DNA of 64,000 nt from Pseudoips prasinana (lineage: Eukaryota; Arthropoda; Insecta; Lepidoptera; Nolidae). Shown here in pieces: positions 10,192 to 20,709 of the stretch; positions within the stretch are counted from its first letter, which is position 1; every line of letters begins with the position of its first letter. The position numbers and the translations under genes were made by a program. The notes beneath the pieces were generated by a model. The model did no database searches. It was not told where the DNA came from and was given only the letters and a program-made list of their open reading frames with translations. The DNA lies in NCBI GenBank assembly GCA_951640165.1, contig OX621254.1:22418001-22482000 (forward strand), given 5' to 3'.

Positions 10192-13100
10192 CTAACCTAT
10201 TGTTGTAATAGGCAAGAATTCTTCATTGTCAAAACTGTACTCATCTTGAACACAAGACTGGTCCAATTCTGAAATATAAATTATTAAAGTATTGGTTCAA
10301 TGTGAGTTAATTTGTTTAGGAAATAGCCACAATTTTATTAACTGTTCCATTGCTATTGAACTTTCTGCTATTGAACTTGTTCACAGAATATATCGTATAT
10401 TCACACTTTTTGATTGCCTCGTTGGTCTAGCGGTAGCGTGTTCAACCGCAGATAATGAGGTCCGGGGTTCAAATCCCGGGTCAGGTCGTAAAGTGATTTT
10501 GGGATTTTTCGTAAAAATAAAATTTCTCAGTATTAGACCGAAATCTGGGAGTTGTTGGTATTGCATCCCCGTGCCTCGGAGAGCACGTAAAGCCGTCGGT
10601 CCTGTACCTGACCTCTTTCCGGTCGTGTTGCTAGCCGGCCCATCAGATCATGAGAGTGATGGAATAGTAAGTGCCCCTGTGCTTGCGCTCACACTTGTAC
10701 ACTATAATATGTCCTGCCCAATTGGCTAGTTTCCATTGAGACTTGCCGCCGTGGCCGTAAAATCGGTCGGGAGGTCATTATTATTATATTCACACACGGC
10801 GATCTGATCCCAAACTAAGCAGAGGTTGGTATATGGGAACCAGATGACTGATATACACTACTTTTCTTTTGTAAACACAGATGTAGCCTAGTCCAGGGTT
10901 GGGCTGAAAAAGATTGTTTATGAGATATTATTACAAGAAAACCCAATGGCAGTTCGAAATTTTGAAGTTGGAGATATTTCAGCTCCATGGCTTGAAGATT
11001 ATTAAAAGATTTCCGCCAAGTTATGTCTGATCACCGTCCCATAGGATTATAACAATGAGAGAAATGAGAGTGAACCTGTTCGTGCACATACTATGTTACA
11101 CATATGTACTTACTGTTTAATATAATATTTTCCCCATAGTTGGGTAAATATCCCCGTTGAGATTGGCTGCTAGCCTAAATTTAGCCATGGGCTATTGGCT
11201 TATATGGGTATTGTTTTCTATAATTACTCTATCAGAGAGTATAACTTAATAAAAATTTTATAAGGGACCACTTCGCCTGGTAACTTTCTCAAAACCCTTA
11301 AGTTATCTTCATCCCGAAAATATTAATAATTTTAAGGTATTGCAAGAATTATATCTCAGATTTTTGCCGCTTTTAATTGAAATCTAACTTATAGAGGTAA
11401 ACGTTCAAATTCCTAAGTTTTTGAACGATGCAGTCACCGTCGTCTCCCTCACCATTTGAGGGGAAGGGAGAAGACGGAAGATCACCGTTATCTGCTGTTA
11501 GTAATATTACATACATAATGTTATTTCTGTCTGGGAAATAAATTTACCTCTATAGAAAATGCACTCATCACAACACCGGCACTGTGAGTAGTCCGCCGGG
11601 ATGAACAGGGCACGCCATTTGCCGTACTTTCTGTCGCAATAACTCCTGTACTCAGATGGATGAACTTTGCGTTCCCTGACAATATAATAGTAAAATTTGC
11701 ATTGTTTAAAATTTGTTGCTTCAGGTTGAAATCGAAATCGAATCGCCTTCATCCTCGACGACTCGTCGTCGCAGTCAACCTAACCCTTTATAAAACTTAC
11801 ATATTTATGTAACTTAAAGTGAATAAATAAAAAAAAACTGTCATATGTTACCCATATACGATACTAGTTTTAATTACCATTGCAATAAAGCCAAATCGGT
11901 AAATGTGAATCCGAAACGGAAATCGGTAAATCGGCTTATTGATGTTGGTGTGGAATTCTTTGATCCGTTTTCCAGTACTACCCAATAGCCATATAAATAA
12001 ATTTGTATGTATGTAAACGAAGATAATGAACTTTGATGTTTAAGCTGTGGTTTATAATTTTTTTGATAAACAACGTAGTTGGCAAACAAGCATACGGCCC
12101 ACCTGATGGTAAGTGGGGACCGTAGCCTATGAACGCTTGTAACACCAGGGGCATAATAAGCGCGTTGCCGACCCTTTAGAAACCTCATAACTCCCTTTGA
12201 AAAGTTATCAAACATGTTGTCAATGTAATATAAAGAAATTAAATGTAGTTTGTTATATTCTCTTTGAAACAAATCGGTATAATAGTTTCTATAGGCAGGG
12301 GAATTTGTGAAGCTTTAAAAGTTATTCCTCTTCAGGCAAGATAAGTTTTCCTTTAATAGTTGAAATTAGTTGCATATAACGTACATTATCGAAAAAAATA
12401 CTTACACAAAGGATTGTGAAATCAAATATAGGTACTCTTTTCAGAGCAATTCAGTTTGGTGTTTGTTTCGCGGTTCTAAGAAAACGGGGCATGAGTATAA
12501 AACCACTGAACCTGTCGTCGTGGCAAACTTGGCAAAGATATACTACTCTGTCAAGAAAGTACCGGGAAAAGATCAATAATATACAAAATGTTTTGTTATT
12601 CATCCAAATTTATTTTATCACCTTCAAAGTATGCTCCTTCAGAAACGATACACTTACGCCAACGAATAATCCATTTATCAAAACAGTTTTTACACGCTGC
12701 TTTCGGAATTGAGTTCAGTTCTCGCCGCGAATTCTCCTTTATGTCTTCTACCGATTGAAAACGGATACCACGAAGTGGTAATTTGAGTTTAGGAAAAAGA
12801 AAGAAGTCAGCTGGAGCCATATCTGGTGAATATGGTGGTTGCTGGATGGTATTTGTTGAGGTTTTGGTCAAAAATTCGTTCAAAATGATGGCCTTGTGCG
12901 AAGGCGCATTATCGTCGTGCAAAATCCAAGAATTTTCTTTCCACAAATCTGGCCTTTTTCGTCGAATTTGCTCTCTTAAACGCCGCATAACGCTCAAATA
13001 ATATTCTTTATTTACCGTTCGACCTTCCAGTAAGAATTCAGAGTGCACAACACCGCGATAGTCAAAGAAAACAGTCAACATGACTTTGACTTTTGATCGA

Positions 13101-16100
13101 CTTTGGCGTGGTATTTTCGGTTTCAGTTCAGTTGGAAGGGGCCACTCCGAAGCTTGTTGACTAGTTTGCATGTCAAACTCGTAAACCCACGTCTCGTCAC
13201 CAGGAACAATGTGTTTCATGAATGTTGGGTCGGAATTGATTCGTTCCACCATGTCCTCAGCGACTTTCATGCGATTTAGTTTTTGGAGAAAATTCAGGTC
13301 TTTTGGGTCTAGCCGAGCGGCAACATGTTTCATACCCAAATGATTAGTTAAAATGGTACGAATCGACTCGTGAGATACCGAAAGTTCGGCGGCTATCTCT
13401 CTCAGAGTTGAATGAGGATTTTCAGTCACTATTTCCTTCACTTTTGCGATGTTAACTTCAGTTGCAGACGTTGATTGCCTACCAGAGCGAGGCAAATCTT
13501 TCATCACATCTCGACCGCTTTTGAACGCTTTGAACCACTCATAAGCACGAGTTTTTGATAAAGTCGATTCACCGTAAGCCTTCTGTAACATTTTCAGTGA
13601 CACTGAACACGAAATTCCATTAGCGATGCAAAATTTAAGACAAACTCTTTGTTCGATATTTTTGTGCATTATGACATTCGCAATACAGACTATATATGAT
13701 ATTACTAAAACCAGCACTGTATAGTGCTACAAACTTATCTGGCCCGGTGGCCAAAAGTAGAACTAACGACGCTAGTATGAAATGTCAATCAGCCTGTTAT
13801 TCCATGACATTCCTGCCATTGATTGTTTGTTGCGCGTATTTATTTTCCTTTATGTGGTTTTTAATTGTGATGAATGCCGAAAGCCTTAAAAAGTGATGCG
13901 AGGAACGTTATATTACAAGTATTGAATTATAAAAAGGAAGAAAAACGCCTTCAGGCACCAATTATACCCTTCAATAAGTTGTATGAATGCGTAGCTGCTG
14001 CTACAGATTAGTATTGTCAGCTTCTGAAAAATACGAAACTCCCCTTCGCACTTTAAATTAAAATACATATTCATTATTGAAGTTATACTTCTTTTGGCGC
14101 GATGGAGAAAAATGATGAGAGTGAATTTTTACGATGCGCGCGCACACCGACACCTAAATTTAACAGCATGAAGTTAGTTCTAGGTGGTATGAAAATTGAT
14201 AACTATGTTCAAGTTGTATATTCTAGTATTTTTATATGTAGAACACGTGTTTCGTAAGGGTACAATTAAACAGTGTGAATAAATAAATATTATTTTGGTG
14301 TTTTTTTTCATACGCCAAAGAAGTATAACGCGTGTAGGTACATAAGTACACACAAGGTTTTTTTATTTAATTTTTGCTATTTTATTTGTGGGTGTCCGGG
14401 AGCGATTTGTAAGAAAACTTGTGAAAGAAAAAGAGCAAGTAGATGCAAAAATTTATAGCAGATCAGAATATTGGTAGATCGAATTCTGAAATCCTATCAT
14501 TGATTGCAGAATCTTTTGATAAAATAACAGTCAATGAATGGCAAAAGCATTGCAATCATGTAAAAACATATTGAAAATGTGTATCGAAAAAGGGATGAAT
14601 ACTTAGACGAGCCTTTCATCATTCATTTAGGTAGTGATAGTGAAAGTGAAAGTGAAAGCAGTGATTCCGTTAATGATGATGATGAAATGACTTCTGAATT
14701 AAACCATTCCGGTGACATAATAATACCTGGCGTATCTCCGTTAGGGAACACTCAGCATACATTTTATGTAAATGATCATAATTATTGTATAAAAATATAA
14801 AGATTTTTAATGACAGTATTTGTTTGCTTTTTAGTGAAGTAACATTTACGTTACAATGTGCATATTATTTTTACCCAGTTTATTGCAAAAAATAGTTACT
14901 AGCAACACTAAATGCGATAGCAGCGACGCTGCCAGCGGGCCAGATAAGTTTGTGGGACTAATAACAGATGCAACTCAAACTCCGCGCCAAAATGGTAAAC
15001 AGTTGTGCCAATCTAACAACAACAAATAAAACAAAAATTTTTAATTTGGAACCATACACAAATCATCCATTCCCGATACTTTTTTGACTGAATGTATTAT
15101 TATATAGGATCTAAGTGAACTAAATAAGCTACTTTGAACTCTATTTCCAGGTACGCGGGTATTGAAGAATAACTTTATGACCATAAGTAAAAAGTCTTAC
15201 TTGCAAGAGTCTCGGAACAGTTCGCATTCAGTGTAGTTATTGAAATGAGGACACTGCGGGCACAGCTGGAAATCTACAACATAAAATCTTATTACGTATG
15301 TTACAATGCGTTTCTACTCCCTAGCTTTATATCACTTAGAGATATTTTGGACTTTATTATTATACAGTTAAGGTTAAACTTTATATAATTGTAACTTGTG
15401 ATCCTATTTTTTGTAACTGTACAATCTAAATTTATGGTCGAGGGTTTGCAAATAAAATTACTAAAATCTTGTGTAAAATTTGTTTGTTTTTTCTTACGCT
15501 TTGGCTAAGGCTGACCATTAATTGTTCGTTTTCCGTATTTGAACACTTGAATAGATTAATGTCGGTTTTTTTCATATGGAAAAAACTTATATTTTCGATA
15601 TTTAGTCAATGTATGATGTTTATCCTCGGAGATCCCTTCCGAGATCGAATTAGAAATGTAGAAATTCGCAGTTGAACATAGCTTAGGCAGCTTAAGTTGG
15701 CGCACATAGCTTATAGAATCGGCAGCCACTAGGGCGGAAAGGTTCTCGACAAACCGGAAAGCGCAGCGTGGGCAGGCTCCCAAAGAGGTAAACCAATGAT
15801 CTTGTTAGGGTCACTGTAAGTCGCTGGATGCGGGTAGCGCATGAACGGCAATGCGGAGAACCTTAGGGAAGCGTCTGTCGTCTGGCATGCTGACTGTATC
15901 ATTTATACCTCGAAAGAGATTTCCTTTCTTTTTTATGTAATAAGCAAACGAGCAAGCAGGTCTCCTGATTTTAAGTAATCATTGCCGCCCATGGACACTC
16001 GCGACAACAGAACGGCTGCAAGTACAGACGCAACCTCATCCAGCTACCCCAATCTGTCAAATTCCTTTTATAGATTATCAATATTATCACATATGCATAA

Positions 16101-18306
16101 GGTTCACTTTTAATTGGGGAAATTTGACAGATTGGGGTAGCTTGATGTGCTGGCGTCTCTACCTCCGGTGCCGGCCTTTAAGAAAGGAATAGGCTTGCTT
16201 CTTGCAGGTTGACGTGTCATACCGGGTCGGAAATACCGACGCGAAAAGAGCTTCTAAGTTTCCACTTCAAGCGAGAAGGTCTATTGTTAATGGCCGTTTA
16301 TGGTTCAGTATGGGCACTCACCAATTCTGCCCCTACAAATTGGTTTCACGATTCGCGGCGACGCGATCCGCAGGACATTCTGACGTAGTGTAGTTTTCTC
16401 ACACTGGTCGTAGTCTATGCCCAGTTCGTGGTGACGAACCAAAGACAATATCTCGGTCTCCCGCCAATACTCGCTCGTGTCTCTGTCTTTGTCCACTAGC
16501 ATTATAAATGGGAGGTACTGAAAGATTATAATCAAAAGAATAACAATTAATATTCGACTAATGTCGACTTCCCAAATATAGAAAACTTGAGAGGTGTCAA
16601 GGGACACCCGGATGGAACGAAGTTATTTCATATTATTTATTATGTACAAAAAAACTGTATACACTCAACAAAAATAATTGTCGCGACCCCACACTGTTCA
16701 ATGCGAAATAGACATGAAAATATCTACAGAGAAACATGCGCACGCCGCACAGCCGCAAAAAGTATCGTGACAACTTTTCGTGAGATTTTTTTCCGTCTAG
16801 CCCCCTTTCACAACGCGCGATAAGGAACTTCGTTCCAATATTATTATTTGTCAATATTTTTGTGTATCTCTCTATCTATGTGATGCAATCGAATTATTCA
16901 AAGCGGATGTAGGAATGAGGTTTCTTTTTTGAACTTTACAGTTAGCACGGGTAAGTAAAATTTTGTTCACGTCCCTATTCGCCCCGGGATTACTATTCAC
17001 CCCGTTTTACAAAAATATAAAAAAAACTTGAGAGGTGTCAAGGGACACCCGGGTGGAACGAAGTTATTTCTTATTATTTATTATGTACAAAAAACCTGTA
17101 TAGGTACACTCAACAAAACTAATCGTCGCGACACCACACTGTTCAATGCGAAATAGAAATGAAAATATCTGGCTTGCTTTCTATAAGAGAGAGAGAGAGA
17201 GTGACAGAGAAACTTGCGTACGCCGCACAGCTGCAAAAAGTGTCGTGACAACTTTTCGTAAGATTTTTTTTCCGTCTAGCCCCCTTTCACAACGCGCGAT
17301 AAGGAACTTGGTAAATATCTCAAATCGAGTCGCCTTCAAACGTAAGTAAACTGAGGGGGGAGAGGTGGAGGGGGGAGGGGGCTACCCTCCTGTACCATCC
17401 CCAACTCGCGGAACCACATGGTTATGGAGATATCCATGGTTAATGTTATTCTAGCGCTCGGCGGCCGCTACCGCGGCACGCTCGCTGCACTCGCTCGCCT
17501 TCGCGCGCCAAATGGTCACCGTTCTAACCTAACCCAAATTATTTCATAAAAGTGCATTTTTGCAAAAATATCATGATAGTGACAATGAACAATTCAGTTT
17601 TGGGTATTTTTCGGATAGTTATATAAAAATAAAATATAACTTCTAAACACGAAAGCAATGTTTTTACATTGTTTTACAACGCTGTAGGTATCGAAATCGC
17701 TACGAAATGTTCAAAATTGCGTTCTGTTTTATGCATTTGTATGAAGACTTGTGATTTAAAAAATTAATAAAAAAAGTTTGGCGCGGCTCCGGCAGAAAAA
17801 AATGCGTTTTATAACTTAGTACGAACCCCCTTAACCCCCCCATATACACACTTAACTCAAATTCAGGCGACTCGATATGAGATCCAACCCAGGAACTTCG
17901 TTCCAAAAACAACATAATAACATACACCCGCACTACCCTCTTTTAAGTTCGATTAATAACCATTACCTTCATTTTTGGTCTGTTTCTAGGTATGTTTTAA
18001 GTAAGTGATATCTTAAAATTTTCTTTCAGTAAGTATTAATTAACATCTTTAAACCTTATAACTTGTGCACCGTTCCATTGCGGGCTTTTGAGAGATGCTG
18101 GCTCTGAGTACCTACCTTCCCAAAACACTTACGCTCAGCAGAAGCAACATATAGAACCTTACCTTCAAATTCTCAGTTCTGTTGTCAGGAATTTTATTCG
18201 CCTTGCCGTCTAAAGAGATGACTGGAACCATACACTTGCCGTGCACGACATCGAAGTTACGAAATATAAGAATAAAATTGAATAATAATAGAGTTCCTGT
18301 ATGCAT
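10192..18306 (-). CDS. Uncharacterised secreted cysteine-rich protein (5 exons)
   Basis: Five minus-strand exons join in frame: 18163-18306, 16322-16517, 15201-15273, 11548-11675 and 10192-10268, giving 205 residues. Donors (GTAAGG, GTGAGT, GTAAGA, GTAAAT) and acceptors (TTTCAG, GTTGTAG, GTCAG, TTTCAG) are good, and intron phases 0, 1, 2, 1 agree. Exon 1 encodes a signal peptide (hydrophobic LLLFNFILIF, likely cut near VHG-K), so the product should be secreted. Exon 2 is cysteine-poor with DKDRDTSEYWRE. Exons 3-4 carry CPQC and, at the end, CRCCDEC, a CCxxC pattern as in von Willebrand type C-like domains. There are 13 cysteines after the signal. The family is not recognised. The introns hold a mariner, LINE tails and MITEs. 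Confidence 0.7.
10414..10790 (+). repeat. tRNA-derived SINE, family B
   Basis: The first 75 bases resemble a tRNA with an A-box-like TTGGTCTAGCGGTAGCG and a B-box GGTTCAAATCCC, followed by an unrelated body of about 300 bases ending in CCGTGGCCGTAAAATCGGTC. A minus-strand copy of the whole unit lies at 40575-40947, and a 3' tail alone is seen near 9390-9440. The long body and the lack of a clean tRNA 3' end argue against a functional tRNA gene. Confidence 0.75.
12080..12190 (-). repeat. LINE 3' end (jockey-like), minus strand
   Basis: The minus strand reads MRFLKGRQRAYYAPG followed by the GC-rich tail with CACCTGATGGTAAG on the plus strand. The FLKGRQR end and tail are the C-terminus and 3' UTR of a LINE family whose other ends lie at 15935-16200, 19060-19470, 40275-40440 and 54170-54290. 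Confidence 0.6.
12596..13669 (-). CDS. mariner transposase, intact frame (D,D34D)
   Basis: A 357-residue uninterrupted transposase of the mariner family. The start chosen is the methionine in MHKNIEQRVCLKFC at 13667-13669, the usual mariner N-terminus; the frame is open 16 codons further up but that part looks like leader. Residues 1-110 form the paired helix-turn-helix DNA-binding region (YEWFKAFKSGRD; SHESIRTIL). The catalytic residues are visible: the aspartate of VPGDETWVYEF, the aspartate of HDDNAPSH, and the aspartate of PADFFLF, with 34 residues between the last two. It would cut and paste its element at TA sites. Clear terminal repeats were not found: the upstream side is abutted at about 13731 by another element, so the copy may be immobile despite its good frame. 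It lies in intron 3 of the secreted-protein gene (between its exons 3 and 4), on the same strand. Confidence 0.92.
   Translation of the reverse strand: MHKNIEQRVCLKFCIANGISCSVSLKMLQKAYGESTLSKTRAYEWFKAFKSGRDVMKDLPRSGRQSTSATEVNIAKVKEIVTENPHSTLREIAAELSVSHESIRTILTNHLGMKHVAARLDPKDLNFLQKLNRMKVAEDMVERINSDPTFMKHIVPGDETWVYEFDMQTSQQASEWPLPTELKPKIPRQSRSKVKVMLTVFFDYRGVVHSEFLLEGRTVNKEYYLSVMRRLREQIRRKRPDLWKENSWILHDDNAPSHKAIILNEFLTKTSTNTIQQPPYSPDMAPADFFLFPKLKLPLRGIRFQSVEDIKENSRRELNSIPKAACKNCFDKWIIRWRKCIVSEGAYFEGDKINLDE
13731..14957 (+). mobile_element. TIR DNA transposon, internally deleted, with transposase C-terminus
   Basis: Inverted repeats ACAAACTTATCTGGCCCG at about 13733-13750 and its complement at about 14937-14955 bound roughly 1.2 kb. 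Inside, 14430-14800 reads on the plus strand as the C-terminal tail of a DDE transposase of the Tc1/mariner-related type in which a KITVNEWQKHCNHV helix is followed by an acidic serine-rich tail (DSESESESSDSVNDDDE). One stop separates the two parts. The catalytic core is missing. A shorter palindromic element (14081-14345) is nested inside. Target duplications could not be resolved. Confidence 0.6.
14081..14345. mobile_element. Short TIR element (MITE), copy 1
   Basis: Ends are inverted: GTTATACTTCTTTTGGCG at the left and CGCCAAAGAAGTATAAC at about 14312-14328. The inner sequence has a GATGCGCGCGCAC block and GTTAGTTCTAGGTGGTATG. A second copy with the same left end, body and flanking ACGCGTGTACATAAGTACACAC is at 47806-48055. 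No coding capacity. Confidence 0.6.
15630..15900 (+). repeat. 5'-truncated RTE LINE 3' end
   Basis: Diverged copy of the last 270 bases of the RTE element at 58640-58920: GATCGAATTAGAAATGTAGAAAT, GGAAAGGTTCTCGA, and GTCGCTGGATGCGG appear in the same order. It carries small deletions and stops. Confidence 0.7.
15935..16200 (-). repeat. LINE 3' end split by a MITE insertion
   Basis: 15935-16022 matches the jockey-like LINE tail (AAACGAGCAAGCAGGTC, CCGCCCATGGACACTCGCG), and 16162-16200 continues it (GGTGCCGGCCTTTAAGAAAGGAATAGG). The intervening 16025-16159 is a TA-flanked MITE, so this is a readable nested insertion. Confidence 0.7.
16025..16159. mobile_element. TA-flanked palindromic MITE, copy 1
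   Basis: 135-base near-palindrome. Ends CAGACGC.. and ..GGCGTCTC are flanked by TA on both sides. The arms contain AGCTACCCCAATCTGTCAAA and its complement. It interrupts a LINE tail, which shows the TA duplication directly. Confidence 0.75.
16588..17311. repeat. Two direct copies of a ~245-280 base unit
   Basis: 16588-16832 and 17029-17311 share GAGGTGTCAAGGGACACCCGG at the start, TGTTCAATGCGAAATAGA in the middle and CGCGCGATAAGGAACTT at the end, with about nine in ten bases identical by eye. The second copy has an extra GA-repeat. No coding capacity is apparent. They lie in the first intron of the secreted-protein gene, just upstream of its exon 2. Confidence 0.7.
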
Positions 18307-18420
18307 TATTACTGTTACTATATTTTTTTATAAAATAAGATATTGTTTTTGTTCCGTACTGAATTGACAACTCTTTGACAACCGTTGATACTTTCTTTTT
18401 ATTTTTTCTTTTTTATGTAA

Positions 18421-18690
18421 CAGAAGAATAATTGCCAAGTTGAAGTGGCAGAGGGCAGGGCACATAGCTCGTAGAGCCTCTGGGGCAGAAAGGTTCTCGA
18501 GTGGCGACCACGAACCGGAAGACGCAGCGTGGGTACGCCCCCTTACAAGATGAACCTATGATCTTGTGCGGGTCGCTGGAAAACGCTGGAAGCGGATAGC
18601 GCAAGACCGGCAATTGTGGAGATCTTTGGTGAGAGGCCTTTGTCCAGCAGTGGACGTCTTTCGTCTGATATGATGATGATGATGATAATA
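18421..18690 (+). repeat. 5'-truncated RTE LINE 3' end
   Basis: Close copy of 58705-58960 of the RTE element, including GCAGAAAGGTTCTCGAGTGG, the end CAGCAGTGGACGTCTTTCG and a TGATGATGATGATGA tail. One in-frame disruption is caused by a short deletion after the GTAGAGCC block. It is much closer to the 58-kb copy than the one at 15630. Confidence 0.8.
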
Positions 18691-18800
18691 ATGTAACGGA
18701 ACCTAAATTATCAAAATTACTCAAAATTAAGTTCTAGTTAATCCAAAGAGCGAAACCTACCTGTACCTAATCGTAGTTTGTTACATACTCTCTGCTTGTA

Positions 18801-18937
18801 CAAACGCCAGCACATCAAGCTATCCCAATCTGTCAAGTTTCCCCAATTGAAAGTGGACCTTGATTTTGTGATATACTTAGTTGAAAATCTACAAAATAAA
18901 TTTGACAGATGGGGGTAGCTGGATGTGCTAGCGTCTG
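18801..18937. mobile_element. TA-flanked palindromic MITE, copy 2
   Basis: 137 bases with ends CAAACGCCAGCACATCAAGC and GCTAGCGTCTG, flanked by TA on each side. Same family as 16025-16159. Confidence 0.75.
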
Positions 18938-19059
18938 TACCTATACTGTGCCCATAGCATTATTTTTATAATAGTCAGAGCAGGATTAACGAGCAAAGCG
19001 GACATCTGATGGTAAGTTATCCCCGACACCAATGCCACAAAATTCTTATTCAACGTCGT

Positions 19060-19470
19060 GCAGCTCGAATGGTCGTTGACGTCAGGGGTCCCACGATGTG
19101 GCTTGATCCTCTTGCCCTGCAGAGGGACGTGGCGTCTCAAATCAAATCAAATCGTATCATCCCTGTGTCCACTACCGCATTTATCACGGGGAGTGTTCAG
19201 AGGAATTATTCGAGCTCAGAAGTATCTGCTGACAGACCCTATCGCCAGAAATGCAAAATTTCATCCTTATAATGCGCACTTCCTCTGTGAAATAAATTTA
19301 TTGGGAAGGTATTTTCGATCCGGTATGACATGGGAACCTTTATGAAGCGAGCCTATTCTTTTCTTAAAGGCCGGCAATGCACTTGCGGCTCCTCTGGTGT
19401 TGCGAATGACCATAGGCGGCGGTGATCACTATTAGGTAACCCACTAGTTCATTTGCCTTACAAACTAACA
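19060..19470 (+). repeat. 3' end of a jockey-like LINE, decayed
   Basis: In broken plus-strand frames it contains IYHGECSEELF, and the end of the ORF appears as KRAYSFLKGRQ-like residues around 19345-19375, followed by the tail AAAGGCCGGCAATGCAC...GGCGGCGGTGATCACTAT. This tail is the sequence seen alone at 12080, 15935, 40275 and 54170. A second, minus-strand piece of a similar ORF end (FKKRAYSFIF) lies at 19480-19650. Confidence 0.65.
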
Positions 19471-19910
19471 AAAAAATAAAAGAATAGGCTCGTTTCTTGA
19501 AAGTAGGATCGGCAATATGATTCCACAGTGTGGTTGTGCGCGGTAAATGTTTCTTGTGAAAGTGGTAGACAACCATATATCCAGGTGACATGGATGTAAT
19601 TTCCACTATTGGTGCGAGGGTGTGTGGCCGAATGTGGCAAATATAAATTCGAACAATTCCTTAGAATACTCCAGGTGATAAACGCTCAAAAGGACACAGT
19701 CTCTCCGCAGCGAAAGAGGACCAATCCAAAACAGTTAATATTATTACACTTACACACATCAACAGAATTTAGGGATATTTTATATTTTATCAAAGATCTA
19801 AAAATCCATGACGAATTTTCTGATAAAGTAACCGGAAGGATGACAGGCTATTTAAAGGTCTTCAATAAAATAAAAAAATCATGCTATTATTGTTTTTAGT
19901 AGACTTTGTA

Positions 19911-20045
19911 CAGACGCCAGCACATCAAGCTAGCCCAATCTCTCAAATTTCCCCAATTGAAAGTGAACCTTATGCTTTTGTGATAAAGTTGAAAATCTAT
20001 AAAATAAATTTGACAGATCGGGGTAGCTGGATGTGCTGGCGTCTG
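19911..20045. mobile_element. TA-flanked palindromic MITE, copy 3
   Basis: 135 bases, ends CAGACGCCAGCACATCAAGC and GCTGGCGTCTG, TA on both sides. Arms are close to complementary over most of the length. Confidence 0.8.
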
Positions 20046-20495
20046 TACTATTTTATATGCATAAAGTTATAAATAAAAAAAAAATAAGTAAACCAAGATT
20101 CAAATAACCTATTCTGAAAACAGTAAGAGAAATAAAACCAATAAATCGCATACAATCGTTTATTCGGCATGTAAAATACGTATTACAAAAGTGTCTAAAC
20201 CGTTTTATTCTACATTGTACTTTTTATTCACGTACACATTGTAACTACCCTTTTATTATAGGGATCTAAATTATACACACTAAGACGTCTTTACCCCGAG
20301 TTATTACAATTGGCCAAGTTACCCCACAATCATGCCATGTACTGTTTGTTACATGATTATAGGGGTAATAATTATGGTACCTACATATTATGCTCTTTTA
20401 TTATAGGGGTTAATAAGATGGCAAGTAAAAACTATGAGTCTGCGACTGCGTTGGACGATGAAATTACATCTAGACTAAAGAATATTCGTTGATAT

Positions 20496-20708
20496 CTAAA
20501 GTGTATTCTGGAAATATTCTTGCGTTGTACGAGTTGCTGTGTTGAGCAAGCGAGCATAGCTCATATTACTCATAATACGTGAAAACGTATTTTGCCACAC
20601 ATTATATCTAGCTAGGCCGATTTTTTGTCTTAAAATCTCCAATACTGCATGTTTATCACAATAGTTAGTCGTTTCCACTATCGTATACGACTTAAGCCGC
20701 AAGTTCAT
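20496..20708 (-). other. Open frame of unknown status (70 codons)
   Basis: A minus-strand frame with ordinary amino-acid composition (contains KIGLARYNVWQNTFSRIM) and no simple-repeat or transposon signature. No convincing splice acceptor lies just upstream and no homologue is recognised. It could be a terminal exon of an unknown gene or chance. It does not fit the 3' end of the kinase gene, which already ends in frame at 22390. Confidence 0.2.
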
Positions 20709-20709
20709 C

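Noticed and set aside
10414..10486. Possible tRNA gene with good A and B boxes
   Set aside because: It is followed by a long SINE body that recurs at 40575-40947, and a proper acceptor stem is missing. The heads at 32182, 35231, 26028, 34994 and 59690 were rejected as tRNA genes for the same reason.
16305..16607. A single-exon 100-residue protein beginning MSLDTSQVF
   Set aside because: The first residues derive from the direct repeat at 16588, and a strong acceptor (CTTTCAG) at 16518 plus donor at 16321 show that 16322-16517 is an internal exon.
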